Numbered from the stretch's first letter, positions 16,372 to 26,052 are shown. The stretch: DNA of 62,118 nucleotides from Myxococcales bacterium (GCA_002721815.1 PBLQ01000073.1:1-62118), one strand, 5' to 3'. The notes: generated by a model not told the origin, from the sequence alone. Program-made: numbers and translations.

Positions 16372-16865
16372 TGCCTAACGACGAACAACCGCACCTAAAC
16401 GTTAACGGTAAGAGGTTAACAATACAGAAATCATGGTTTGGAGAGAGCCTTTTATTCACTCTTAGAGAACGACTGGGACTATACGGATCAAAAAATGCAT
16501 GTGAACAAGGAGAGTGCGGATCTTGTTCAATCATGCTCGACGAAACCCTTGTGTGCGCATGCCTAGTACTGACAGGAAGCGCTACCGGCAGGGACATCAA
16601 AACAATTGAATCCCTCGCGCCTGAAGGATCACTCTCGACCATTCAACAAGCATTTATCGATACTGGAGCCATCCAATGCGGCTTTTGCACACCTGGCCTT
16701 CTAATCACAATTAAAGACTTTCTAGATGAGAACACCGACCCAACAGAGCTAGAAATCAGAGAAGCTATTTCTGGGAACCTTTGCAGATGTACAGGATACG
16801 GGCGGATCGTTGAAGCTGTCCGCATCGCCTCAAAGACGCATGACGAATCACAAGGGGCCAGCTAA
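16371..16865 (+). CDS. Molybdenum hydroxylase 2Fe-2S subunit (XdhC/CoxS type)
   Basis: The 164-residue small subunit carries two [2Fe-2S] clusters. The plant-ferredoxin-like N-terminal domain has its cysteines in NACEQGECGSCS with a further Cys in LVCACLV (about residues 43-65). The helical C-terminal domain has QCGFCTPG near 102 and NLCRCTGYGRIVEAV near 137. All eight ligands are present. It overlaps both neighbours by one base, so the three subunits are translated together. Electron flow would be Mo site to these clusters to the FAD subunit. Confidence 0.93.
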   Translation: MPNDEQPHLNVNGKRLTIQKSWFGESLLFTLRERLGLYGSKNACEQGECGSCSIMLDETLVCACLVLTGSATGRDIKTIESLAPEGSLSTIQQAFIDTGAIQCGFCTPGLLITIKDFLDENTDPTELEIREAISGNLCRCTGYGRIVEAVRIASKTHDESQGAS

Positions 16866-19114
16866 TGACAACAATTGAAAGCTATAAAACAAAGTCCGGC
16901 GTTGGGGTATCAGCTCAAAGGCCCGATGCGGTCCCAAAGGCTACTGGTAAATTCTCTTTCTCAAGTGACCTAAGCTCACATAATATGCTTTGGGGTCAAA
17001 CATTGCGGTCTCCCCTCCCATCTGCACGTATTAAGAGCATTGACTTTTCTGAAGCACTAGCTATTTCAGGCGTTCATGCAATCCTTACAGCCAACGATGT
17101 CCCTGGGAAGAATCTATTCGGGCTAGAACACCCTGACCAACCTGTTCTAGCTGATGACCTAATCCGCTACGCAGGAGAACCTATAGCGCTTGTCGCTGCT
17201 GAACATCCGGAGATAGCAGCAAATGCCATTAATGCGATCCACGTAACTTTTGAAGAACTTACGCCTCTTACCGATGCAGAAAGCGCTATCACCGCAGACC
17301 CAATTCATCCAGAAGGGAATGTTATACGTCATCTTAAAATTGACCATGGCGATCCATCTGTCACAGGCGATCTTGTCATCGAAGGAACCTACGAGGTCGG
17401 GATGCAAGATCAGGCTTTTATGGGAACAGAATCGGGCATGGCTGTACCATCACCCGATGGAAGTGTGGATTTGTACATCTCCACTCAGTGGCTACACTCA
17501 GACCAGAATCAAATCATTGAAGCACTTGACCTCCCAGAAGACATGGTCCGACTTACTCTGGCTGGCGTAGGTGGTGCCTTTGGCGGAAGAGAAGATGTAA
17601 GTATGCATGTTCACCTTTGCATGCTTGCGCTCCATACCGGACGCCCTGTAAAAATGATCTACGACCGAAATGAGTCATTTTTAGGCCACGTACACCGTCA
17701 CCCAGCAAAAATCTGGTATCGCCATCATGCGACTGAAGACGGACAAATCGTAAAAGTGGAAGGAAAAATCATCCTTGACGGAGGAGCTTACGCTTCAACA
17801 ACCTCGGCTGCATTAGCAAATGCTTGTTGTTTCTCAACCGGTCCTTATAGGGTCCCTAACGCACAAATAGAGGGATGGGGCGTTCGAACAAATAATCCAC
17901 CATGCGGGGCAATGAGAGGCTTTGGAAACGTTCAAACGTGTTTCGCTATCGAGGCCCAGATGGATAAGGTTGCAAAAGCTCTAGGTATTGACCCTGTGGA
18001 ACTTCGATTAATAAACGCCTTAGAACAAGGCGATACGATTATCACTGGCCAAAAGATCACCGGGGCGGCCCCCGTTAAAGAAGTTATCTCTTCTCTGGCT
18101 GATCACCCCATGCCCGGACCAGCAGAAAATAACCTTCTGGCTAGACCAGGTGGAACGGGAAGAACCACCGATCAAAAACATATTAAACGAGGTGTAGGGT
18201 TTGCAGTTTCGATTAAAAATCTAATGTTTGCTGAAGGCTTCGATGACTCATCCGAAGCCCTATGTCAAGTAGAGGATGGCAATGTAGCTATCCACACTGC
18301 GTGTGTAGAAGTAGGCCAAGGATTTATAACCTTGATACACCAAATTGCTGAAGAGGTTCTAGGAACTTCCGACATTACTATTATTCCAGCTGATACTTCT
18401 ATAGGTTCTGCTGGCTCAACTTCAGCGAGCAGACAAACTTGGATGTCTGGAGGGGCGGTATTAAAAGCGTGCGAAGCTGTAGTCGTAAAACTCATCGAAC
18501 AAATCTTCGAAGATGAAGGAGTAAAGTACGAGAATTTTAATGGAACTCTTGTTTCAGAAGATGGCACAAAGACGATACCCGTCTCTGAAGCTCTGAAAGG
18601 AAGGTCATTTCACGAAAAAATAGTCCATCGACATGCTCCAACCTTTCCTCTTAACAATAAAGGCCAAGGAGATGCCCACGTCTCATTTGCTTTTGCTGCC
18701 CACCGCGCCGTTGTGGACGTCGATCAGGAACTTGGACTGGTTCGAATCATCGAAATTGCTACTTCTCAGGACGTCGGCCGAATTCTAAACCCCCTTCAAG
18801 CAGTCGGCCAGATTGAAGGAGGCATAACTCAAGGTCTTGGATTAGCGGTTCTGGAAGAACTTGTTATGAAAAATGGAGTAATTCAGAACGCTAACTTCAC
18901 TGACTATCTCCTCCCCACTGCATTAGACACTCCACCCATTGAGATTGCAGCATTAATCGAAGAGCCCGAACCTGGTGCGCCATTTGGAGCAAAGGGAATT
19001 GGCGAACCCCCCACAATTTCATCTACCCCAGCAGTAGTAGCAGCGATTAGAGATGCAACTGGAATTGATCTTAGACGCGTCCCGGTTCGGCCAGAAGATA
19101 TAGCTTTAGAATAA
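16865..19114 (+). CDS. Molybdenum hydroxylase large subunit (XdhA type)
   Basis: This is the molybdopterin-binding catalytic subunit, 749 residues, of the xanthine oxidase family, which hydroxylates a carbon of an N-heterocycle or aldehyde using water. GGAFGGRED near residue 237 and GAMRGFGNVQT near 348 frame the active site. EVGQGFITL near 480 corresponds to the Gln that contacts the Mo-oxo group, and AKGIGEPP near 710 holds the catalytic Glu. The loop reads MRGFG rather than the AYRCSF of CO dehydrogenase, so a heterocycle or aldehyde substrate is favoured. Neighbouring purine and hydantoin genes suggest a purine-like substrate. The stop-start overlap TAATG couples it to the Fe-S subunit. 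Confidence 0.9.
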   Translation: MTTIESYKTKSGVGVSAQRPDAVPKATGKFSFSSDLSSHNMLWGQTLRSPLPSARIKSIDFSEALAISGVHAILTANDVPGKNLFGLEHPDQPVLADDLIRYAGEPIALVAAEHPEIAANAINAIHVTFEELTPLTDAESAITADPIHPEGNVIRHLKIDHGDPSVTGDLVIEGTYEVGMQDQAFMGTESGMAVPSPDGSVDLYISTQWLHSDQNQIIEALDLPEDMVRLTLAGVGGAFGGREDVSMHVHLCMLALHTGRPVKMIYDRNESFLGHVHRHPAKIWYRHHATEDGQIVKVEGKIILDGGAYASTTSAALANACCFSTGPYRVPNAQIEGWGVRTNNPPCGAMRGFGNVQTCFAIEAQMDKVAKALGIDPVELRLINALEQGDTIITGQKITGAAPVKEVISSLADHPMPGPAENNLLARPGGTGRTTDQKHIKRGVGFAVSIKNLMFAEGFDDSSEALCQVEDGNVAIHTACVEVGQGFITLIHQIAEEVLGTSDITIIPADTSIGSAGSTSASRQTWMSGGAVLKACEAVVVKLIEQIFEDEGVKYENFNGTLVSEDGTKTIPVSEALKGRSFHEKIVHRHAPTFPLNNKGQGDAHVSFAFAAHRAVVDVDQELGLVRIIEIATSQDVGRILNPLQAVGQIEGGITQGLGLAVLEELVMKNGVIQNANFTDYLLPTALDTPPIEIAALIEEPEPGAPFGAKGIGEPPTISSTPAVVAAIRDATGIDLRRVPVRPEDIALE

Positions 19115-19161
19115 CCTTCTCTTCGACATTCCAAATGCAAGGGAACTCCCTTAGCAAAATG

Positions 19162-19167
19162 TAGACT
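19162..19167 (+). promoter_or_regulatory. -10-like hexamer before the M20 hydrolase gene
   Basis: TAGACT ends 6 nt before the GTG at 19174 (3 nt before a GTG at 19171). It could allow transcription separate from the hydroxylase genes. Confidence 0.4.
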
Positions 19168-19173
19168 TTTGTG

Positions 19174-20421
19174 GTGGGGCAATTACGCATAAACGAGAAG
19201 CGGCTTTGGGACCAGCTAGATGAATTAGCGCAGATTGGCGCAATATCAGGCACGCTAGGAAGCAGCCGCCTTGCGCTGACAAAAGAAGATGGGCTTGGAA
19301 GAGATTTAGTTATTTCTTGGATGGAACAGCTTGAAATGGAAGTTTCTATAGATGCTATTGGTAACGTCGTTGGACTCTGGTGTGGGGGAAAGACCGATCG
19401 GTCGCTTCCACCTGTCATGACTGGCAGTCATATAGATACAGTCAAATCTGGAGGAAGATTCGACGGCAATTTAGGCGTCCTTGCTGGTTTAGAAGTAATC
19501 AAAGTAATCAAAGAGCAGAATATATCAACAAAGCATCCTATAGCTGTAAGTTTTTTCACAGGAGAAGAGGGCTCTAGATTTGCTCCAGACATGCTGGGAA
19601 GCCTGGTCTATGTGGGTGGACTTGACCTTGAAACAGCTTTAAGCACCATTTCTGTCGATGGCAAAAGACTTGGCTCTGAGCTCGAAGCTATCGGCTACAA
19701 CGGAACGGCGCCTTGCCCTGGAACTACCCCGAAGATTTTTCTCGAACTTCACATAGAACAAGGCCCAATTCTTGAAAGTGAAGGAATTGATATCGGCGCC
19801 GTGGAAAATGTTCAGGGAATTAGTTGGACCGAACTTACGATCAAAGGTCAATCGAATCATGCTGGGACTACCCCGATGAGAATGCGTCGAGACGCCGGAT
19901 ACGTCGCAGCTAAGATCTCAACATTCGTTCGTGATCTTTCCAATGAGATGGGTGGGACACAGGCAGGAACAGTCGGAAAAATCGATCTTGTCCCAAATTT
20001 AGTTAATGTTGTTTCCTCAAAGGCAACAATGACTGTGGACCTCCGAAATACATCAGAGCTTATGCTCCAAGAAGCAGAAAATCGCCTAGCAATTTTCTGC
20101 GAAGGTATTGCCTCCCAAGAAGATGTGGAGATCACTCGGAAATCCCTTGCTAGGTTTGAACCTGTTGAATTCAACCACCAACTTGTGGATCAAGTATTCG
20201 TCACTGCTCAGAATTTAGGATATTCGACTAAGCGAATGACATCTGGAGCAGGTCACGATGCCCAGATGTTGTCCAGAGTTTGCCCGGCAGCCATGATCTT
20301 CGTTCCAAGTAAAGATGGGCTATCACACAACCCTGCTGAATTTACTTCCATAGAAGAGGTTGCAGCCGGTGCGAATGTTCTTTTACATTTGATAGTTGAT
20401 GCTGCAGAGGAGTACCGATGA
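19174..20421 (+). CDS. Allantoate amidohydrolase / N-carbamoyl-L-amino acid hydrolase (M20 family)
   Basis: This is a dinuclear-metal amidohydrolase that removes the carbamoyl or ureido group from allantoate or N-carbamoyl-L-amino acids. In the 415-residue protein the metal ligands lie in GSHIDTV near residue 87, GGRFDGNLG near 98, TGEEGSRF near 130, LELHIEQGP near 192, and the late SHNPAEF near 387. The lid domain contains GQSNHAGTTPMRMRRD near 227. The two activities are hard to separate by sequence, and E. coli YgeY in the comparable locus belongs to a related M20 group. It lies 59 bp after the hydroxylase large subunit and overlaps the D-carbamoylase-like gene by 4 bp. The GTG at 19174 or 19171 could be used. 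Confidence 0.85.
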   Translation: MGQLRINEKRLWDQLDELAQIGAISGTLGSSRLALTKEDGLGRDLVISWMEQLEMEVSIDAIGNVVGLWCGGKTDRSLPPVMTGSHIDTVKSGGRFDGNLGVLAGLEVIKVIKEQNISTKHPIAVSFFTGEEGSRFAPDMLGSLVYVGGLDLETALSTISVDGKRLGSELEAIGYNGTAPCPGTTPKIFLELHIEQGPILESEGIDIGAVENVQGISWTELTIKGQSNHAGTTPMRMRRDAGYVAAKISTFVRDLSNEMGGTQAGTVGKIDLVPNLVNVVSSKATMTVDLRNTSELMLQEAENRLAIFCEGIASQEDVEITRKSLARFEPVEFNHQLVDQVFVTAQNLGYSTKRMTSGAGHDAQMLSRVCPAAMIFVPSKDGLSHNPAEFTSIEEVAAGANVLLHLIVDAAEEYR

Positions 20422-21371
20422 GTGGTCGACCGCTTCGTATTGGGGCCGGACAGCTAGGCCCTATTTCGAGAAATGAGTCCCGAAAAAATGTTGTAGATCG
20501 ACTTATTGCCCTTCTCCAAGAGGCCCATCGATCTGAGGTTGATCTTATCGTTTATCCTGAATTGGCCTTAACGACCTTTTTCCCTAGATGGTATTTAGAA
20601 GACGATTCAACGATAGACAGCTTTTTCGAGAGAGAAATGCCCAACCCTGAAACACAAAGATTATTTGATTCGGCAAAGAGCCTTGGCGTAGGTTTCTGCC
20701 TTGGCTATGCAGAGCTTACCCCTGATGGCCATAGGTACAACACCCAGATTCTCGTTGAACGTGATGGAACCATAGTAGGGAAATACCGAAAAGTTCACCT
20801 TCCGGGACACGAAGAATATGAGCCATGGAGAGAATTTCAACATCTTGAAAGAAGATACTTTGAGGGAGGTTCTAATTTTCCGACATGGAATGCTTTCGAT
20901 GGAATAGTGGGAATGGCAATATGTAACGACCGCCGATGGCCAGAAACTTATCGCTGTCTTGCTCTAGGTGGCGCTGAGCTAATCTTGATAGGGTATAACA
21001 CCCCTATTCATTACGCTCCGGACCCTTCGCAGAATAAACTAGCAAGTTTCCATAATCATCTGGTAATGCAGGCTGGTGCTTACCAAAACGGGTGCTTTGT
21101 GGTTGGGGTAGCAAAAGGAGGACTAGAAGAAGGAGTCGATTCATTAGCTGAAAGTTGCATTATTGCTCCGACTGGTGAAATTGTCTCCTCCGCTACTGGT
21201 TCAGGCGATGAGCTAGTTATAGCTGATATTGATTTTGACCTATGCAATAACTACAAAAACACAGTCTTTGACTTTAATAGATACAGAAGACCAGAAATAT
21301 ACAGCCCGATTACCGATCAAAAGGGTACAATTACGCCTGCAGAAGGAAGGGGGACCAATGACTTCCTTTGA
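20418..21371 (+). CDS. N-carbamoyl-D-amino acid hydrolase-like nitrilase-family enzyme
   Basis: This is a carbon-nitrogen hydrolase of 317 residues with the Glu-Lys-Cys triad at Glu48 (YPELALTTF), Lys125 (YRKVHLPG) and Cys169 (ICNDRRWPE). The segments PELALTTFFPRWY, KYRKVHLPGHEEYEP and NDRRWPETYR are close to those of D-carbamoylases, which free D-amino acids from N-carbamoyl derivatives made by D-hydantoinase. A hydantoinase-type gene lies at 35020, making this pairing attractive. Beta-ureidopropionase is the main alternative. The start overlaps the M20 gene (ATGA) and the end overlaps the fused hydroxylase by 14 bp. Confidence 0.85.
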   Translation: MSGRPLRIGAGQLGPISRNESRKNVVDRLIALLQEAHRSEVDLIVYPELALTTFFPRWYLEDDSTIDSFFEREMPNPETQRLFDSAKSLGVGFCLGYAELTPDGHRYNTQILVERDGTIVGKYRKVHLPGHEEYEPWREFQHLERRYFEGGSNFPTWNAFDGIVGMAICNDRRWPETYRCLALGGAELILIGYNTPIHYAPDPSQNKLASFHNHLVMQAGAYQNGCFVVGVAKGGLEEGVDSLAESCIIAPTGEIVSSATGSGDELVIADIDFDLCNNYKNTVFDFNRYRRPEIYSPITDQKGTITPAEGRGTNDFL

Positions 21372-23934
21372 GTTAAACGGAATAAAAGTCACCGTAAAAG
21401 GGAACCACCCTCACTTGCTTGCTGCCTTAAGAGATGAACTCGGAATTATTTCCCCCAAAGATGGATGTGCCCCCAGCGGACAATGTGGATGTTGCACAGT
21501 CATAATGAACGATAAGGCTCGAATATCTTGTCAACTTTCTGTGGAACGAGCAGAGAATGCAAAAATACAGACTCTTGAAGGCATCGACCCAGATGAATTG
21601 AACAAAATGGGTGCTGCATTCGCTGCTTGCGGAGCTCTCCAATGCGGGTTTTGTACTCCTGGAATCATGATTAGAACCAAAGTTTTGATAGATAAAAAGG
21701 GAGACAAGCTCGAGCGTGAATACGCCGCTCGTCATCTTGGTGCTCATCTTTGCCGTTGCACTGGATACATCAAAATTTTGGATGCCATGGAAGCGCTAGC
21801 TAAGGATTCGGTCCCTACAGCCACTCCTCTTGAAGGAATTGGGTCTAGTGGTTTAAAGTACGAGGCCGAAGACCTCGCCACTGGTAGAAGACCTTTCATC
21901 GATGACATGCAGCCCGACGGCCTTCTTCACGGAGCTTTTAAGCTTTCTGATCACGCTAGGGCTGAAATCATATCGATTGATACCTCAGCCGCTGAAGCCC
22001 TAGACGGTGTGATTCGTGTCTTCACTGCAGCCGACGTTGATGGAGAGCTTCGTGTCGGATTGATACATAAGGACTGGCCAGTCTTTATTCCGATCGGAGG
22101 ACGAACTAGCTATCTAGGAGATGTCCTAGCCCTTGTGGTCGCAGAAGATAGGACTACCGCTAGAGAAGCGGCAGAATTAATTCAAATTACGTATAAAGAG
22201 TTGCCAATAATCACAGACCCCATCAAAGCACTAGACAGTGATGAAGATGCAGTATGGGGATTGGAAGGAAATGTCCTCTCCACCTCAACCTACAAACGCG
22301 GGGATCCAGATTTTTCATTCGACGAATGCGCACATGTGGTTTCAGAAACATTTCAGACACAAAGAGTTGATCATGCTTTCGTAGAACCAGAATCGACACT
22401 GGCCACACTTGATGCAAACGGAAAGCTTTATGTTTATAGCGGCGGGCAAGGCATCTGGGATGATAGAAATGATATAGCACGCGTGCTAGGAATCGATCCG
22501 TCAGAAGTCATAGTAGAACTGGTCTCTAATGGCGGAGCTTTCGGTGGGAAGGAGGACATGTCTAACCAGGCACAGACAGCTCTCGCAGCATGGCTGTTAC
22601 AAAAACCTGTGAAGACAACCCTCTCTCGCGAAGAGTCTCTACTGATTCATAGCAAACGACATCCGATTAAGCTTCAATACAAGGCTGGATGTAACGAGGA
22701 CGGAGAGCTACAAGCACTATCCGTTTACATGGTTGGTGATTCAGGCCCATATGCGTCAGTAGGGATGAAAGTTTTAGAGCGCGCCGCAGGACACGCAAGT
22801 GGGCCATACGTTGTACACAACATTGCAGTTGAAGCAATCGCTGTTAGAACGAATAACTCAGTTTGCGGAGCATTCAGAGGATTCGGCGCTAATCAAGCTC
22901 AGTTCGCTATGGAAGGCGTTATGGACCGGCTAGCTAATCTCGTTGGCATTTCAGGATGGGAGATCAGAAATAGGAACGTGATCACCGCTGGGTCAGTATG
23001 GGGACCAGGACAAATTATGGATGAAGGTTCTTTAGGGGCCCAAGCCTGCTTAGACGCTGTAAAGGGTGCGTACGATACAGCTATATCTGATGGGAAATCA
23101 GTTGGGATTGGGCTTGGCCTGAAGAATTCAGGATTGGGTAACGGATTCAAAGAAGTTGCAAAAGCTGTCATCCGTTTCTGCGAAGACGGGCGTGTACAAG
23201 TTCGCCACTGCTGGACAGAAATGGGTCAAGGCGTTCATACTGTTGCAGCTCAAGTTGCTATAGAAGAACTTGGGATTTCAGCTTCTACGATCGACGTAAT
23301 AGTTGACACGACGCGCGAATTAGGAGCTGGACAAACAACTGGAAGCCGAGGAACCCTAATGGGGGCTGGAGCAGTTCGTGACGCCTGCAAAAAAGCAATT
23401 GAGGGAGGAAGAGTAGTCGGTCACGACTATGAGGGTGAATACCGAATTGATTGGACGAATGCGTTATCTGAGAATGTAGAAAATCCAATCATTCATTCTA
23501 CATTCGGGTACGCTGCCCAAGTAGTTATATTAGATTCCGAAACTGGAAATATCGAAAAGGTTGTCGCTGCTCATGATGTAGGAAGAGCTGTGAACCCCCT
23601 CCTATGCGAAGGACAAATCGAGGGGGCCGTTCATATGGGATTAGGTTACGCACTCTCTGAAGGGTTTCCATGCGATGAAACCGGACGGCCTAAAAATACT
23701 ACGCTAAAAAGTCTAGGAGTCATTCGTCCTAAAGATATGCCTCCTGTTGATGTCATTCTTGTGGAATCCCCTGAACCCAATTCACCATACGGAATTAAAG
23801 GAGTAGGCGAGATTGGACTCGTTCCTACTGCGGGTGCGGTTGCTGCAGCATTCTTTTCTCATGACGGAGAATGGCGGACTGAGCTTCCAATCCAGAACGT
23901 ATCTAATCGTGAAAGGTCTAATGCGTGGATTTAG
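21358..23934 (+). CDS. Fused 2Fe-2S / molybdopterin large-subunit hydroxylase
   Basis: This single 858-residue chain joins the two-cluster Fe-S module to the Mo-binding module, with no FAD domain between. Cluster ligands are in CAPSGQCGCC near residue 38, QCGFCTPG near 96 and HLCRCTGY near 130. The Mo part has GGAFGGKED near 395, GAFRGFGANQ near 505, EMGQGVHTV near 622 and IKGVGEIG with the catalytic Glu near 815. This two-domain layout is like the Mop-type aldehyde oxidoreductases (about 900 residues) and E. coli XdhD. The start at 21358 has AGGAAGGGGG upstream and lies within the nitrilase gene. The electron acceptor is unclear: the FAD subunit at 15520 may be shared, or another partner used. 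Confidence 0.87.
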   Translation: MTSFELNGIKVTVKGNHPHLLAALRDELGIISPKDGCAPSGQCGCCTVIMNDKARISCQLSVERAENAKIQTLEGIDPDELNKMGAAFAACGALQCGFCTPGIMIRTKVLIDKKGDKLEREYAARHLGAHLCRCTGYIKILDAMEALAKDSVPTATPLEGIGSSGLKYEAEDLATGRRPFIDDMQPDGLLHGAFKLSDHARAEIISIDTSAAEALDGVIRVFTAADVDGELRVGLIHKDWPVFIPIGGRTSYLGDVLALVVAEDRTTAREAAELIQITYKELPIITDPIKALDSDEDAVWGLEGNVLSTSTYKRGDPDFSFDECAHVVSETFQTQRVDHAFVEPESTLATLDANGKLYVYSGGQGIWDDRNDIARVLGIDPSEVIVELVSNGGAFGGKEDMSNQAQTALAAWLLQKPVKTTLSREESLLIHSKRHPIKLQYKAGCNEDGELQALSVYMVGDSGPYASVGMKVLERAAGHASGPYVVHNIAVEAIAVRTNNSVCGAFRGFGANQAQFAMEGVMDRLANLVGISGWEIRNRNVITAGSVWGPGQIMDEGSLGAQACLDAVKGAYDTAISDGKSVGIGLGLKNSGLGNGFKEVAKAVIRFCEDGRVQVRHCWTEMGQGVHTVAAQVAIEELGISASTIDVIVDTTRELGAGQTTGSRGTLMGAGAVRDACKKAIEGGRVVGHDYEGEYRIDWTNALSENVENPIIHSTFGYAAQVVILDSETGNIEKVVAAHDVGRAVNPLLCEGQIEGAVHMGLGYALSEGFPCDETGRPKNTTLKSLGVIRPKDMPPVDVILVESPEPNSPYGIKGVGEIGLVPTAGAVAAAFFSHDGEWRTELPIQNVSNRERSNAWI

Positions 23935-24995
23935 CTATAAACCAGACCCATGGCATGGTTTGCGCACACCACCACCTCTACTCATCTTTAGCTCGAGGAA
24001 TGCCCGGGCCAGCTGCCCCTCCCCATTCGTTCCTAAAAATTCTTGAAACAGTTTGGTGGAAACTTGATCAGGCTCTTGATCTAGAAACAATATTCTGGTC
24101 AGCAAAATTAGGAGCGTTAGAAGCACTTGAAACTGGGACAACATGCATAATAGACCATCATGAATCTCCAAATGCTATCGAAGGATCGCTTTCAGCCATT
24201 GCCGATGCATGTTCGGAAGTTGGGGTGAGAGTTAATACTTGCTATGGGATAACTGACCGCCATCCAGCATCAGATTTCCCCCCGAATTTCATGACTGAAG
24301 GAGCACGTCTAGGGCTTGAAGAAAACCGTCGCTTCTTAAGCGAGGGCGGTAACGGAATGGTAGGTCTTCATGCGGCTTTTACCTGCTCTGATGAAACTCT
24401 AGAGAATGCAACTGCATTGGCAAGAGAATTTAATGTAGGGATCCATACCCATGTAGCCGAAGGAAAAATAGATAAGGCCGCCCCCAATAGACTACGTAGT
24501 ATTTCTGAAGATAATTGGATCCTCGCCCATGGAGTCCACTTGGATGATCATCACGGTATCCGTGGAACGATCATTCACAATCCGCGTTCAAACATGAATA
24601 ACTCTGTTGGGTATGCGGCGCCCAAACGATTTGTAAATCCTGTTGGCTTAGGCACTGACGGAATAGGCGCTGACATGTTTGACGAATTTCGAGTCGGCTA
24701 TGCCCGTTTACGAGAGAACGACATCACCGAATCACCTCTAGCCGTGTGGGAAATGCTAGATGTAAATCAGAGCCTCTTCCCAGATTGTCTTCAGGACATA
24801 GTAACTTGGTCTTACCCCAAAGTAGACCCTTGGCATCTAGCATTCTCACCGGGGGTTAAGCCAAAAGATATCGTTATCGCAGGGAAACAAGTAATGAAAG
24901 ATGGAATTGTGATGACAATTGACGTAGATGAGGTTAGATCGAAATCAGCAGAAGTTGCTTCGAAACTATTTAAGAGAATTGGTGATTCACTGTGA
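23925..24995 (+). CDS. SsnA-like amidohydrolase lacking the N-terminal strand domain
   Basis: This is an amidohydrolase-superfamily enzyme resembling the chlorohydrolase SsnA. The metal site looks complete: [13 protein letters not shown] near residues 14-26, GTTCIIDHH near 72, GLHAAF near 146, GIHTHVAEG near 173, HGVHLDD near 204 and GTDGIGAD near 244; [10 protein letters not shown] is characteristic of the group. The protein begins almost at the first metal ligands, so the roughly 55 residues that normally form part of the beta-sandwich are missing. The C-terminal part is also short (356 residues against about 440). GTG 23925 overlaps the preceding gene by 10 bp; ATG 23955 is an alternative. 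Deamination or dechlorination of a ring compound is the family chemistry; activity of this short form is uncertain. Confidence 0.75.
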   Translation: MDLAINQTHGMVCAHHHLYSSLARGMPGPAAPPHSFLKILETVWWKLDQALDLETIFWSAKLGALEALETGTTCIIDHHESPNAIEGSLSAIADACSEVGVRVNTCYGITDRHPASDFPPNFMTEGARLGLEENRRFLSEGGNGMVGLHAAFTCSDETLENATALAREFNVGIHTHVAEGKIDKAAPNRLRSISEDNWILAHGVHLDDHHGIRGTIIHNPRSNMNNSVGYAAPKRFVNPVGLGTDGIGADMFDEFRVGYARLRENDITESPLAVWEMLDVNQSLFPDCLQDIVTWSYPKVDPWHLAFSPGVKPKDIVIAGKQVMKDGIVMTIDVDEVRSKSAEVASKLFKRIGDSL

Positions 24996-25999
24996 CACAA
25001 CCAGTAGCTATATATCTTCAAGATGCCCACTTAATCCAAGATGCAATGAAATACGCGAAGTATGCCGAAGAACAGAACTTCGATGCTGTCTGGCAAGCAG
25101 ACTCGAGACTTGTGCGTGAATGTTGCGTTCCTATGGCAGCTTTTGCGGCAAGTACAGAAAAAATCAGAATAGGAAGCGGAGTCATAGACTGTTGGACCAG
25201 AAACCCAGCTCGAATAGCATCAACATTCTCTACCCTCGATGATCTAGCTCCAGGTCGAATCATTCTAGGTATTGGAGCTTGGTGGGATCCGCTTGCCGCA
25301 AAGGTAGGAATTGAACGGAAACGACCATTGAGGGTAATGCGGGAAGTAGTTGAGTCTGTTCGCGCACTTTTGCAATGTGATGGACCAGTTACATATAAGG
25401 GCGACTTTGTAGATCTAGACGGGGTCGAACTTGACTATGTTCATCAAGAACGACGCGCAAAAGACGTTCCTATTTACATTGGAGCAACAGGCATGAAAAT
25501 GATGGAATTGACAGGGAAAATTGCTGATGGAGTGGTCCTAAACTACATGGTCGAACCCGCATATAATCTTCGTGCTATGGATGCCCTCCAAATTGGCGCT
25601 AAATCTGTAGGGCGGGACTTTGATGAAATAGATAGACCTCAATTAATTGTGTGCTCCGTCGATGAAGACCGTCAAGCTGCTCTAGATGGAGCGCGACTTC
25701 TTCTCACACAATACCTCGGCCAGCAACCTCATATTATGGCAGCTAGCGGTGTAACTGATGAACTACTAAATGAAATCCATCAGGTATTAACGTGGCCTGC
25801 AACTCATGAAGAAGTTGTTGCCGCATCAAAACTAGTTCCCGATGATGTTGTGCAAAGATGTACCGCTTCCGGAACTCCAGAAGAAGCAAAAGAAAAAGTG
25901 AAGGAATACATTAACACTGGATGCACCACACCTATCCTCTACCCTTTAGGGCCAGACGTAAAACTAATGATCGACACATTCTCAAATTGGGAACTTTAA
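24992..25999 (+). CDS. LLM-class F420-dependent oxidoreductase
   Basis: This 335-residue (beta/alpha)8 flavin/F420 oxidoreductase resembles the methylene-tetrahydromethanopterin reductase group. Features are [19 protein letters not shown] near residues 19-37, [19 protein letters not shown] near 50-70, [18 protein letters not shown] near 80-97 and [20 protein letters not shown] near 157. The GTG start shares GTGA with the stop of the SsnA-like gene, so it belongs to the heterocycle operon. Its place there suggests a reduction or oxygenation step on a ring intermediate, loosely like the flavin enzyme RutA in pyrimidine breakdown. That role is inference only. Confidence 0.83.
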   Translation: MTQPVAIYLQDAHLIQDAMKYAKYAEEQNFDAVWQADSRLVRECCVPMAAFAASTEKIRIGSGVIDCWTRNPARIASTFSTLDDLAPGRIILGIGAWWDPLAAKVGIERKRPLRVMREVVESVRALLQCDGPVTYKGDFVDLDGVELDYVHQERRAKDVPIYIGATGMKMMELTGKIADGVVLNYMVEPAYNLRAMDALQIGAKSVGRDFDEIDRPQLIVCSVDEDRQAALDGARLLLTQYLGQQPHIMAASGVTDELLNEIHQVLTWPATHEEVVAASKLVPDDVVQRCTASGTPEEAKEKVKEYINTGCTTPILYPLGPDVKLMIDTFSNWEL

Positions 26000-26039
26000 A
26001 GAATACTAAGGGTAGATAGCGGAAAATCAGCACATGGGC

Positions 26040-26045
26040 TAAGTT
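26040..26045 (+). promoter_or_regulatory. -10-like hexamer before the amidase gene
   Basis: TAAGTT ends 7 nt before the ATG at 26053. There is no ribosome binding site. Confidence 0.35.
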
Positions 26046-26052
26046 CCCTCTC

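Noticed and set aside
16865-23934. Carbon monoxide dehydrogenase (CoxL) identity of the Mo large subunits
   Set aside because: Both carry RGFG loops instead of the AYRCSF active-site motif of form I CO dehydrogenase.
23800-23955. Frameshift that would restore the missing N-terminus of the SsnA-like protein
   Set aside because: The other two forward frames here encode the normal C-terminus of the fused hydroxylase and a non-homologous frame; no beta-sandwich sequence of the SsnA type is visible.
15520-25999. Selenocysteine-encoding TGA in the molybdenum enzymes
   Set aside because: All reading frames are continuous with ordinary Cys codons at the cluster ligands, and no stem-loop after an in-frame TGA was needed or seen.
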